NCBI GenBank assembly: GCA_024280155.1
Contig: JAJRQQ010000018.1
Coordinates: 1-38,267 of the forward strand
From: Bacteroidota bacterium
GTDB taxonomy: Bacteria; Bacteroidota; Bacteroidia; Flavobacteriales_D; Crocinitomicaceae
DNA: 38,267 nucleotides
Direction: 5' to 3'
Shown: positions 1-7,456 of the stretch, in pieces
Layout of the letters: each line of letters opens with the position of its first letter
Numbering within the stretch: position 1 is the stretch's first letter
Made by a program: the position numbers and the translations under genes
Notes under the pieces: generated by a model
The model's input: the letters and a program-made list of their open reading frames with translations, nothing else
Told to the model about the DNA's origin: nothing
Database searches by the model: none

Positions 1-346
1 ACAGTTGTTTAAATTTACGAATTTTGCGTTGTTTTGGTATCCGCTAAATTTATGAATGCACTTTTTAGTTCTTCGTATTTTTTTATTCATTGCAATGATT
101 TTTAATTCGAAGCGAAATCTAAAAGTGCGTTGGCCTGTCGAAACAGCGGGCCGGTGGGGTATGAATGATGAAAATCACAATAATTGCACAAAAGTGCTCC
201 GTCATTGTGTTTGCAAAACACTTCTTTTGTAGGAATTATTGATTTTCAGCAGAGCGCGAGGAAGTATTGTTTCGACTTGATTTTACATCGACTACGCTCA
301 GCATAAATTTTCTTTCTTTTTCATCAAGGAAAAAGGAAACAACAAA
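1..346. other. Gene-free stretch with a long inverted repeat
   Basis: I find no convincing gene here. The stretch lies downstream of the minus-strand DUF4159 gene. Positions 137-276 form a nested imperfect inverted repeat (separate entry). Around 288-303 the string TCGACTACGCTCAGCA resembles short dispersed repeats I associate with Bacteroidota genomes, but with one copy in view this cannot be tested. A minus-strand frame opens at an ATG at 90-88 and stays open for 30 codons to the window edge. It is too short and too biased in composition to call. Confidence 0.5.
137..276. repeat. Nested imperfect inverted repeat, about 140 nt
   Basis: The outer arms GTCGAAACA (137-145) and TGTTTCGAC (268-276) are perfectly complementary over 9 bp. 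Inside them GAAAATC (170-176) pairs with GATTTTC (241-247), and AATAATT (179-185) with AATTATT (234-240), leaving a 2-nt bulge. Further in, ACAAAAG (188-194) pairs with CTTTTGT (224-230), and GTGTTT (207-212) with AAACAC (216-221) closes a small loop. A G-rich internal loop (146-169) faces 248-267. The nested order suggests a folded RNA or a single-stranded DNA hairpin element. No family is recognised. Confidence 0.55.
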
Positions 347-991
347 TTATTGCATAAAAGCATACATTAAGATATTTGCTCCCATTTTTAATGCTTCATC
401 ACGTTTGTGTGTTGGGTCGTTGTGAACTTCTGAATTTTCCCAACCATCACTTAAATCTGTTTCGTAGGTGTACAAACAAACAATTCTTCCGTCTATGATA
501 ATGGCGAAAGCTTGTGGTCGTTTTCCGTCGTGTTCGTGAATTTTTGGTAAACCATTAAAATCATATTTTTGATGAAAGATTGGGTGGTCGAAAGGCAATT
601 CAACTAAATCGTTGTTGGGAAATACTTTCTTTAATTCTACTCGAATGAACTGGTCCATTCCATAATTGTCATCAATGTGCAAAAAACCACCACCTAAAAG
701 GTAGTTTCTTAAATTTTCTGCTTCGTCGGAAGAAAAAACTACATTTCCATGTCCTGTCATGTGAATAAAAGGGTAGAGGGACAAATCGGAGCTTCCAACT
801 TCTACGTAAGGAACGTCTTTTTTTATAGTAGTGTGAAGGTTAGTGTTACAAAACTCAATCAAGTTGGGTAGAGCAGTAGGATTTGCGTAATAATCTCCAC
901 CTCCACTGTATTTTAGAACGGCCAATTGATAACTGTTTTGACTAAATACAGAAAATGATGCAAAGAAAAGAAAAGCAAGCAGTAATTTCAT
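347..991 (-). CDS. DUF4159 domain-containing secreted protein
   Basis: This 214-residue protein has a clear N-terminal signal peptide (about residues 1-17, ending FSVFSQ). The rest matches the DUF4159 family, which in Bacteroidota is found alone or within larger membrane proteins and has no established biochemical role. Visible family features are the start QLAVLKYSGGGDYYANP, the HMTGHG segment, the YLLGGGFLHIDDNYG stretch and a late EVHNDP segment. The fold is reminiscent of glutamine-amidotransferase-like domains, but no catalytic triad can be argued. The ATG overlaps the rsmE stop by 4 nt (ATGA), so it is probably the last gene of a pepT-holA-rsmE operon and translationally coupled. The mature protein should be periplasmic or surface-exposed. 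Function unknown. Confidence 0.88.
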   Translation of the reverse strand: MKLLLAFLFFASFSVFSQNSYQLAVLKYSGGGDYYANPTALPNLIEFCNTNLHTTIKKDVPYVEVGSSDLSLYPFIHMTGHGNVVFSSDEAENLRNYLLGGGFLHIDDNYGMDQFIRVELKKVFPNNDLVELPFDHPIFHQKYDFNGLPKIHEHDGKRPQAFAIIIDGRIVCLYTYETDLSDGWENSEVHNDPTHKRDEALKMGANILMYAFMQ

Positions 992-1683
992 TCGGTTAAT
1001 AATTTAGCACGCATACAAACATATAATCCTGCGGTTTCTGTTCGCAGTCTATTTTCTCCTAAAGTAATGGTTTTGTATCCATTCTCCAGAGCAAAATCAA
1101 TTTCTTCTTTCGTAAAATCTCCTTCTGGACCAATAAGAATAGGGCAATTGTTCTGTTGAAATGAATTTTCAAATTTTTCTTTTGGTTCTTCGTAGCAGTG
1201 TGCAATCAGCCCGTTTGGGTGTTCTGAAATAAATTTCTTTACATCCGTAAGTTCATTGATTTTTGGTAAGAATAAACGGTGTGATTGTTTTAATGCTGAA
1301 ATAGCTCGTTTGCGAAGACGTTCAATTTTAACTTTTGAGCGTTCTTGATTTTTGCAAGAAATTAAAGTGATTTCAGTAACACCGATCTCAGTTGCTTTTT
1401 CAATAAACCATTCCATTCTGTCTAGTTGCTTGGTCGGACCAATAGCGATGTGAATCGAATATTTAGGTTTTTCTTCCTTTTGAATAGAGTCAATGGAAAG
1501 TTGACAGCGTTTTGGATGTGCATCGATGATGGTGCAAGTAAATGATTCTCCTTTGCCATTGACGAGCATTAATTGCTGCCCTTCTTTCATTCTCAATACA
1601 CGAACGATGTGTTTCGATTCATCCTCACAAATTGTGAAAGATTTTAAAGAATTATTAATGTTTTCGTCAAAGAATACGCGCAT
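988..1683 (-). CDS. rsmE: 16S rRNA (uracil-1498-N3)-methyltransferase RsmE
   Basis: RsmE is a SPOUT-class, SAM-dependent methyltransferase that methylates N3 of U1498 in 16S rRNA of the small subunit. The 231-residue length is normal. The N-terminal PUA-like part opens MRVFFDENI and carries the HIVRVLRMKEGQ segment. The C-terminal SPOUT knot shows the GPEGDF motif followed by LGENRLRTETAG, which builds the cofactor-binding trefoil knot. The start ATG overlaps the holA stop by one base and the stop overlaps DUF4159 by four, so it sits mid-operon. No anomalies are seen and the identification is firm. Confidence 0.95.
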   Translation of the reverse strand: MRVFFDENINNSLKSFTICEDESKHIVRVLRMKEGQQLMLVNGKGESFTCTIIDAHPKRCQLSIDSIQKEEKPKYSIHIAIGPTKQLDRMEWFIEKATEIGVTEITLISCKNQERSKVKIERLRKRAISALKQSHRLFLPKINELTDVKKFISEHPNGLIAHCYEEPKEKFENSFQQNNCPILIGPEGDFTKEEIDFALENGYKTITLGENRLRTETAGLYVCMRAKLLTE

Positions 1684-2681
1684 TAGTGCATGAGTTTATA
1701 AAACATTTCTTTCATTAAGTCGCCTTGAGAGAAATTGGAATTGCCAACGCCTTTTGCTTTTAAATCATATTCGTGCAGAACGCTAATGTTGTAGGCAATT
1801 TTCTTTGGGTTGTAAATTTTTGCTGTCTGAGCAATTTTCTTTACCAAGAATGGAGCAACGCGTAGAACAGATGCTGCATTTTGTTTGTTGGGTAGAAAAT
1901 GATATTTCATTAACTGAATATGGGAATTGAACAACATCGAAATGATAGGGATAATATTCCCTGCTTTTGGATTGTGTTCAAAATGATCAATGATTCTATA
2001 TGTTTTATTAATGTCGCGAATGGAAAAAGCATTGCTCAACTCAAACATATTGTAATCTTTTGAAATTCCAATGTTGTCTTCGATGTGAACATCATTGATT
2101 GTAGTTCCTTTCTCAATGAGCAAGGATAATTTATCGATTTCTTTCGAGATTAGTCCTAAATCAGTACCTAAAAATTCTGCCAGAAGCATACTCGCTTTTT
2201 CTGTGATTCCAAATCCTTTTTCTTTCACAAATCCAGAAATCCATTTGGATAAATTCCATTCTTTTATTTTCTCAGAATGAAAAACGACACCTACTTTTTG
2301 GGCTAATTTGAAAACTTTTTTTCGAGAATCGAATTTTTTGTACTTGTAATTGATGACTAAAACCGTTTGTTCAGGAGGAGCTTTCAAGTATGCCTCAAGA
2401 TGTTCGAAATCTGAAGGTTTAATATCTTGGGCTTCTTTGATGACTACCAACTTTCGTTCTGCCATCATTGGATAACCTTTGGCGTCAGAAAGTACATTAA
2501 GAATGTCGCAATCTTTTCCATAATAAATGGATTGATTGAAGTCTCGTTCGTGCTCCTCTAAAACATTTTCAACTAACATTTTCGTAATTTTATCCATGAA
2601 GAATCCTTCTTCTCCGTGGAGAAAGTAAATCTTTTCAAATTGCTTTGATTGGATATTTTTTAAAATGTTAGCGTAGTCCAT
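1683..2681 (-). CDS. holA: DNA polymerase III delta subunit HolA
   Basis: This 332-residue protein fits the delta subunit of the replicative clamp loader, which opens the beta sliding clamp. The N-terminal domain shows the degenerate nucleotide-binding region KIYFLHGEEGFFMDKI, as expected for delta subunits, which lack a functional ATPase site. Next comes the segment around PMMAERKLVVIKEAQDIKP that is typical of the family. The middle contains EFLGTDLGLISKEIDKL, the usual delta signature, and the C-terminal helical collar domain carries the FSQGDLMKEMFYKL ending. The gene begins immediately after the pepT stop with no gap and overlaps rsmE by one base. Function is cytoplasmic and housekeeping. 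Confidence 0.93.
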   Translation of the reverse strand: MDYANILKNIQSKQFEKIYFLHGEEGFFMDKITKMLVENVLEEHERDFNQSIYYGKDCDILNVLSDAKGYPMMAERKLVVIKEAQDIKPSDFEHLEAYLKAPPEQTVLVINYKYKKFDSRKKVFKLAQKVGVVFHSEKIKEWNLSKWISGFVKEKGFGITEKASMLLAEFLGTDLGLISKEIDKLSLLIEKGTTINDVHIEDNIGISKDYNMFELSNAFSIRDINKTYRIIDHFEHNPKAGNIIPIISMLFNSHIQLMKYHFLPNKQNAASVLRVAPFLVKKIAQTAKIYNPKKIAYNISVLHEYDLKAKGVGNSNFSQGDLMKEMFYKLMH

Positions 2682-3929
2682 TTATTTATGTTGTGTCCAA
2701 ATTTTAACCAATTCTGTTAAAGTAGCTGTTCCTTTTTCCATGTCTTGAATACTTACATATTCATGTCTCGAATGAATGGCTAATTCTCCAGTGAAGATAT
2801 TCGGACAAGGCATTCCCATAAAAGAAAGTCGAGAGCCATCTGTTCCACCACGGATGATTGTAGGCAAAGGTTTTATTTCTGCATTTTCCATCGCTTGAAT
2901 TGCATAATCAGTCACAAAAGGAACTTTTACAATTTCTTCCTTCATGTTTCGATATTGCTCTTCCACTTCAAAAGAAGTATCTAATTTTGGATATTTTGCT
3001 AATGTATCATTCAAGATTCCTTCTAAACGATCTTCGTATTCTTTTAATTTTGCTGTGATATGGTCACGAATAATGAATTGAACAACCGTTTGCTCCATTC
3101 CTCCGTTAATAGCAACTGGGTGAACGAAACCTTCTCTGTCTTGGGTTGTTTCAGGCGACCATTCATTCTTCGGTAATGCAGCAATAAATTCAGAGGCAAC
3201 TTTCATCGCACTGACCATTTTACCTTTTGCATATCCAGGGTGAGCAGTAATTCCATTAATGGTAATTGTCACAGCATCGGCAGAAAAACTTTCATCTTCT
3301 AGAGAACCTAAAACACCACCATCGAGTGTATATCCAAAATCGGCATTTAATTTTTTCATATCTAAATGCTCAACACCACGACCCACTTCTTCGTCTGGTG
3401 TAAAAAGGATTCTAATAGTAGGGTGTGGAATTTCTGGGTTGGCCTTTAAATGTTGAGCTAAATCCATAATGATTGCAATTCCTGCTTTATCATCTGCTCC
3501 AAGTAAGGTTAATCCACTTGCAGTAATGATATCGTCACCAATTCTTTCTTTTAAATAAGAATGTTTTTCTGTGGTGATAACTTGCGTAGAATCGTCTGGA
3601 AGAGTAATAGGATTCCCATCGTAATTTCTGTGAACAATAGGTTTTACATTTGTCCCACTACAATCGGGTGCCGTATCCATGTGTGCACAAAAGCAAATGG
3701 TTGGCAAGTTCTTATTTTCTGTATTATTTTCTAATGTACCAAAAACATAACCCCATTCATCCATTTCAGCATCATTGATACCTAAATCAAGTAATTCTTG
3801 CACCAAACCTTTTGCTAAATCTTTCTGCTTCAATGAAGAAGGGAAACTTTCAGAATTAGGATCAGCAGTGGTGTCAATTTTTGCGTATTTTATAAATCGT
3901 TCTTCGACGGATGAGGTATAATTTTTCAT
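2682..3929 (-). CDS. pepT: Peptidase T (tripeptide aminopeptidase)
   Basis: Peptidase T is a zinc-dependent M20B exopeptidase that removes the N-terminal residue from tripeptides in the cytoplasm. From the ATG at 3929 the protein is 415 residues, close to the usual 408. The dinuclear zinc site is intact: H83 and D85 in CAHMDTAPDCSG, bridging D146 in LLGADDKAG, the general base E180 with E181 in FTPDEEVGRG, D203 in LDGG, and a late histidine in AIHSRHEY (about 386). The dimerisation lid insert GITAHPGYAKGKMVSA is present. An upstream TTG would add seven residues, but the ATG gives the normal PepT N-terminus. It appears to head the pepT-holA-rsmE-DUF4159 operon. Confidence 0.95.
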   Translation of the reverse strand: MKNYTSSVEERFIKYAKIDTTADPNSESFPSSLKQKDLAKGLVQELLDLGINDAEMDEWGYVFGTLENNTENKNLPTICFCAHMDTAPDCSGTNVKPIVHRNYDGNPITLPDDSTQVITTEKHSYLKERIGDDIITASGLTLLGADDKAGIAIIMDLAQHLKANPEIPHPTIRILFTPDEEVGRGVEHLDMKKLNADFGYTLDGGVLGSLEDESFSADAVTITINGITAHPGYAKGKMVSAMKVASEFIAALPKNEWSPETTQDREGFVHPVAINGGMEQTVVQFIIRDHITAKLKEYEDRLEGILNDTLAKYPKLDTSFEVEEQYRNMKEEIVKVPFVTDYAIQAMENAEIKPLPTIIRGGTDGSRLSFMGMPCPNIFTGELAIHSRHEYVSIQDMEKGTATLTELVKIWTQHK

Positions 3930-4037
3930 TGATATTTTGTTTGAACTCAAAAATAATAATTTGAAGTGATTAATTTGTGAAAAAAGAAAAATAAGATTTT
4001 CAAAATCAACAAACTCAAATGCTCTAGCCTTTTAAAT

Positions 4038-4071
4038 AAAAAAACCGATCCATTTCTGAACCGGTTTTTAA
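4038..4071 (-). terminator. Rho-independent terminator for the T9SS-sorted protein gene
   Basis: On the minus strand, about 20 nt after the stop of the gene at 4089-4841, an AAAAACCG arm pairs with CGGTTTTT across a 14-nt loop and continues into a T-rich run toward TTTATTT. It separates this gene from pepT, which lies further along the same strand, so pepT should have its own promoter. Confidence 0.75.
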
Positions 4072-4088
4072 AATCTAAGGGATAATTC

Positions 4089-4841
4089 TTATTTCTTCAC
4101 GAAACGAATTGTTCTTAATTCATTGTTTTCGATAATTTTCACGAAATAGATTCCACTTTCTAAAGAAGAAACATTCATGTCAAATTGAGTTGCTTGAACA
4201 GTAGAATAAGACATCATTACTTGTCCGTTTGTGTTTAAGATGGCGATAGATTCAGTAGAACCATTTAATCCGTTCAAAGTAAGTACATCTTCTGTAGGAT
4301 TAGGAAATGCTACAATGTTTGATAAAGCATTTTCGTTGATTCCTGAAGAGGCACAATCCAATACTTCAATTGAATAATAATCAATAATAGTTTGTGAAGT
4401 TTGACCACCTGCATATGAATCAGTTATGATAGTTAAGTTGTGGACACCAATGTCCGCAGACGTTGGGTTTCCAGCAATTGAAAGACAGCCTGTCGTTCCT
4501 CCTTCAAAAGCACCTCCGTCTATAGGACTAATTGTGTTTTGAGGTGAGTTAGGAGAATATGTAAATCCTGTAGGAAGACCTGTAACGCTAGTGATGACAA
4601 CACTATCAATTGTAATTGTTGTACATGGAAATAATGGGCCTAAAATAAAAACACAAGTATCAACCGGTACAATAACAGTAACCAATTGGTCATAAGCTTG
4701 TCCTATACAAGCATCAGAAAGTCCTGTTGCAGAATCTGGATAAACACCAGGAGTCGTGTATTGTGGGTCAGGAGTACATTGAGCATTCAATGTTGCAATG
4801 CTGATAAAAGTTACAGCAACTAAAAGTAATAGTTTTTTCAT
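4089..4841 (-). CDS. Secreted protein with T9SS type A sorting domain
   Basis: This 250-residue exported protein has a signal peptide at residues 1-20 (MKKLLLLVAV..., cleavage near LNAQ-C). Its C-terminal T9SS type A sorting domain starts around residue 172, with the typical FPNPTEDVL at 179-187, the NTNGQV turn at 203-208, and the final GIYFVKI...RFVKK. Such domains direct translocation through the outer membrane and are usually cleaved or modified at the cell surface. The central 150 residues are cysteine-bearing and beta-rich, with GLPTGFTYSPNSP and GGTTGCLSIAGNPTSADIG. I recognise similar regions in other Bacteroidota T9SS cargo, but no function is known. A consensus promoter lies just upstream and a terminator just downstream, so it is a single-gene unit. 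Confidence 0.88.
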   Translation of the reverse strand: MKKLLLLVAVTFISIATLNAQCTPDPQYTTPGVYPDSATGLSDACIGQAYDQLVTVIVPVDTCVFILGPLFPCTTITIDSVVITSVTGLPTGFTYSPNSPQNTISPIDGGAFEGGTTGCLSIAGNPTSADIGVHNLTIITDSYAGGQTSQTIIDYYSIEVLDCASSGINENALSNIVAFPNPTEDVLTLNGLNGSTESIAILNTNGQVMMSYSTVQATQFDMNVSSLESGIYFVKIIENNELRTIRFVKK

Positions 4842-4865
4842 AGTGTTTGTTTAAAAATTATATGT

Positions 4866-4896
4866 CAAAAATACATTATTCTTTGATAATGAACAA
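4866..4896 (-). promoter_or_regulatory. Bacteroidota-type promoter for the T9SS-sorted protein
   Basis: On the minus strand TTG (4896-4894) is followed by 20 nt and then TATTTTTG (4873-4866), which matches TAnnTTTG exactly. The gap to the ATG at 4841 leaves a short leader of roughly 20 nt. The match is by eye to the known Bacteroidota sigma-ABfr consensus. Confidence 0.7.
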
Positions 4897-4960
4897 ATGT
4901 AACTGCTAAAGTTATAAACTTCTTGTTCTCGAAGAGTGATAATTTTTAATGAATTAGTCT

Positions 4961-4968
4961 TACTTTTG
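4961..4968 (+). promoter_or_regulatory. -7 element (TACTTTTG) before rluF
   Basis: TACTTTTG fits TAnnTTTG exactly and ends only 7 nt before the rluF ATG at 4976. No TTG is seen at the expected upstream spacing. If used, transcripts would be nearly leaderless. Confidence 0.5.
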
Positions 4969-4975
4969 TTGTAAT

Positions 4976-5704
4976 ATGGAAATCAAAAGATTAAACAAAG
5001 CAATTGCTCAAACGGGATATTGTTCTCGTAGAGCTGCAGACAGATTGATAGAAGAAGGTCGAGTAAAAGTGAATGGAGAAACAGTAGGCTTAGGCGTTCA
5101 GGTAACGGACGCAGATGAAATTTCTGTCAACGGAGAAGTGGTGACAAAGAAAGATGAAACGGTCTATTTAGTGTTCAATAAACCTACAGGGATTACTTGC
5201 ACAACCGACACTTCCATTCAAGGCAATATCATCAGTTATATTACTTATCCTTTTCGAATTTTCCCTATTGGTCGTTTAGATAAACCCAGTGAAGGATTAA
5301 TTTTCTTAACCAATGATGGAGATATTGTCAATAAGATTCTTCGTTCGAGAAATAACCACGAAAAAGAATACATCGTGGGTGTCAATAAAAAAGTAACAGA
5401 TTGGTTTCTTAAAAAAATGAGCAATGGAATTCCGATTTTGGAAACTGTAACGAAGAAATGCAAAGTGGAGCGAATTGATGATTATTCTTTTCGCATTATC
5501 CTAACACAAGGTTTAAATCGTCAAATTCGTAGAATGTGCGAATATCTTGACTTTGAAGTCAGAACGTTGAAGCGTGTTCGTATAATGAACGTTGAGGTGG
5601 GAAGGTTAAGGAAAGGAAGTTTACGTGAATTCACTAAAGAAGAAATGGAAGGGTTGCTTGAATTGATTGGTGATTCTAGTAAAACAGAAGAAGCATCGAG
5701 GTAA
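4976..5704 (+). CDS. rluF: 23S rRNA pseudouridine(2604) synthase RluF
   Basis: RluF isomerises a uridine of 23S rRNA (U2604 in E. coli numbering) to pseudouridine. An S4 RNA-binding domain occupies about residues 4-57 (RLNKAIAQTGYCSRRAADRL). The RsuA/RluB/E/F-type catalytic domain follows, with catalytic aspartate D102 in FPIGRLDKPSEGL. RluF-specific features are KPTGITCTTDTS, NDGDIVNKILRSRNNHEKEY, ETVTKKCKVE and the late GLNRQIRRMCEYL. At 242 residues it is shorter than the E. coli enzyme because it lacks the C-terminal extension. It diverges from the T9SS-sorted protein gene and is followed by aqpZ about 55 nt later. Confidence 0.92.
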   Translation: MEIKRLNKAIAQTGYCSRRAADRLIEEGRVKVNGETVGLGVQVTDADEISVNGEVVTKKDETVYLVFNKPTGITCTTDTSIQGNIISYITYPFRIFPIGRLDKPSEGLIFLTNDGDIVNKILRSRNNHEKEYIVGVNKKVTDWFLKKMSNGIPILETVTKKCKVERIDDYSFRIILTQGLNRQIRRMCEYLDFEVRTLKRVRIMNVEVGRLRKGSLREFTKEEMEGLLELIGDSSKTEEASR

Positions 5705-5759
5705 TATTGGATATTCAAAAAAAATAAATATCTTTCAAGAATAAACTAAAACAAAAAAT

Positions 5760-6452
5760 ATGTCAAAAAAATTAGTAGCAGAATTTATAGGAACTATGTG
5801 GTTAGTTCTAGGAGGTTGTGGAGCAGCAATGTTAGCAGCAGGCTTACCAGATGTTGGAATTGGATACATCGGAGTTGCGTTTGCTTTCGGTTTAACAGTT
5901 TTGACCATTGCTTATTCCCTTGGTTCAATTTCAGGAGCTCATTTGAATCCTGCCGTTTCAATCGGTTTGTGGATGGGCGGACGTTTTGACGCAAAAGAAT
6001 TATTGCCTTACAGTGGAGCGCAGATTCTTGGTGGTATCGCTGGTGCACGTGTTTTGTATCTTATTGTGACAGGAAACGGTTCTGCAATAGGGAACTTTGC
6101 CGCAAATGGATATGGTGAACATTCTCCATCTGGTTATGATTTGAACGCAGCATTAATCACCGAAGTTGTGATGACCTTCTTTTTCTTAATCATTATCTTA
6201 GGAGCAACAAGTAAAAAAGCATCGCCTGGATTTGCTGGTTTAGCGATTGGTTTAGCCTTAACATTGATTCATTTAATCAGTATTCCAGTGACAAATACAT
6301 CTGTGAATCCTGCAAGAAGTATCTCACAAGCTATTTTTGTAGGTGATTGGGCAATGTCGCAACTGTGGTTGTTTATCGTTGCACCAATTGTTGGAGCGTT
6401 GATTGCAGGAGTTGTTTCGAGATTTTTGTTTCCGGTAGAAGAAGAAAAATAA
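5760..6452 (+). CDS. aqpZ: Aquaporin Z (water channel)
   Basis: This 230-residue inner-membrane MIP-family channel has six predicted membrane segments and two half-helices bearing NPA boxes: HLNPAVS (NPA at 63-65) and SVNPARS (NPA at 183-185). The aromatic/arginine selectivity filter can be read as F43, H171, T180 and R186, the water-selective AqpZ set, rather than the glycerol-facilitator pattern. The N-terminus opens [21 protein letters not shown], standard for the family. Length and motif spacing are normal. It follows rluF and converges on the glsA/glsB pair across the palindromic repeat at 6471-6536. Confidence 0.95.
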   Translation: MSKKLVAEFIGTMWLVLGGCGAAMLAAGLPDVGIGYIGVAFAFGLTVLTIAYSLGSISGAHLNPAVSIGLWMGGRFDAKELLPYSGAQILGGIAGARVLYLIVTGNGSAIGNFAANGYGEHSPSGYDLNAALITEVVMTFFFLIIILGATSKKASPGFAGLAIGLALTLIHLISIPVTNTSVNPARSISQAIFVGDWAMSQLWLFIVAPIVGALIAGVVSRFLFPVEEEK

Positions 6453-6470
6453 ATAAAAATTAAAATAAAA

Positions 6471-6536
6471 GTAGCGTCAGGTCGCGATAGTAGCGTCAGG
6501 TTGCGATAGTAGCGTCAGGTCGCGACCTGACGCTAC
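6471..6536. repeat. GC-rich tandem 19-nt repeat ending in a perfect 28-bp palindrome
   Basis: Two 19-nt units, GTAGCGTCAGGTCGCGATA (6471-6489) and a one-base variant (6490-6508, GGTTGCG for GGTCGCG), are followed by a third copy. The third reads straight into its own reverse complement, giving a perfect palindrome at 6509-6536 whose half is GTAGCGTCAGGTCG. It lies between convergent genes, 8 nt past the glsB stop, in otherwise AT-rich spacer. The palindrome could act as a bidirectional terminator, but there is no good T-run. It looks like a REP-like or fold-back mobile repeat. Confidence 0.8.
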
Positions 6537-6543
6537 TATAATT

Positions 6544-7455
6544 TTAATACACCATGTGTCTTTCTTTCTTTTCTTCGTAAATATCCTCTAGTGAAACCAG
6601 TATTCCTGTTTCTTCTACATTCCCAAATTCATGATTCACAGCTGTCCCAAAAGTCTTCATTGAAGATGATAAGTTCATGTAAATACTCATTAATGGTGGA
6701 ATAAATTCACCATGATCTCGAACAAAAGAATTTAACACTTTATATCCCTCTTTAAATTCTAGACCAGCTAGAAGTTGGTCGAATTCTTTGGGGTCATAAT
6801 TTTGTTGCAAAGGATGGTATGGTGAGATTAAATTTTCATTGTCAGGAAAATAATGTTTCATGAAATGCAATAAGAAATCACGAGCTTCTGTGTTGTAACT
6901 TGGGTACATTGTAACTTTTCCGAAGAAAAATTTAATCAATGGGTTGTTAATTACAACAGCAGCAAGACCATCCCAAATATTATCTAGAGCAAATAATCCT
7001 TTTCTTGGATTAACAGCTGGTTGAAAATTAGGTTGTACCCACGAACGACCTAACTCAATCGTATTAGGTAAGTAATTTTTAATAAATTTATCAGAGAATT
7101 CAAAATAATGACTGGTTGAAAGCTTGATAGAATCTCCAAGCATTGCATTCTTGCAAAGAATAAAACGATATCCTCCAATAATTTCTTGATCTTCGGGTGA
7201 CCAAACAATCAATTGGTCGTAGCAATGTTCTGAGGTGTCAAATTCGTCTAAATCAATCGAAAGACCAGTGCCGCCACCAGAGTCACGGAAAGTAACCTCT
7301 CTTAAACGTCCAATTTCTTTGAGTACATTTGGAGCGTTGTGGTGATTGATACAGTAAATTTCATTTCCTCCTTTGCGTGTGGTTCGTAAAAAACGGTCTT
7401 TTGTCAATTCTTTTAATAAAATTGATTTATCAATAGGTGCAATTATTTCTTCCAT
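6544..7455 (-). CDS. glsB: GNAT-type N-acyltransferase of amino-acid lipid synthesis (GlsB/OlsB-like)
   Basis: This 303-residue protein belongs to the hemolysin/OlsB-type GNAT acyltransferases. By homology it would transfer a 3-hydroxy fatty acyl group to the amino group of an amino acid, the first step of ornithine-, glycine- or serine-glycine-type lipids. Visible family motifs are LREVTFR (51-57), the acidic SIDLDEFDTSEHCYDQLIVW region (66-85), EIIGGYRFI (91-99) and ELGRSWVQPNFQP (134-146). It sits one base downstream of a PlsC-type acyltransferase. That pairing is the glsB/glsA arrangement known from Bacteroides and other Bacteroidota. The accepted amino acid cannot be told from sequence. 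Its product is likely a membrane lipid. Confidence 0.8.
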   Translation of the reverse strand: MEEIIAPIDKSILLKELTKDRFLRTTRKGGNEIYCINHHNAPNVLKEIGRLREVTFRDSGGGTGLSIDLDEFDTSEHCYDQLIVWSPEDQEIIGGYRFILCKNAMLGDSIKLSTSHYFEFSDKFIKNYLPNTIELGRSWVQPNFQPAVNPRKGLFALDNIWDGLAAVVINNPLIKFFFGKVTMYPSYNTEARDFLLHFMKHYFPDNENLISPYHPLQQNYDPKEFDQLLAGLEFKEGYKVLNSFVRDHGEFIPPLMSIYMNLSSSMKTFGTAVNHEFGNVEETGILVSLEDIYEEKKERHMVY

Positions 7456-7456
7456 C

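Noticed and set aside
1-90. Minus-strand gene starting at position 90 and leaving the window
   Set aside because: Only 30 open codons with basic, asparagine-rich composition and no recognisable motif.
137-276. Integron attC site
   Set aside because: The folded shape is similar, but the GTTRRRY and RYYYAAC core sites are absent at the arms and there is no cassette array.
3930-3951. TTG-started extension of peptidase T
   Set aside because: The internal ATG gives the standard PepT N-terminus and length.
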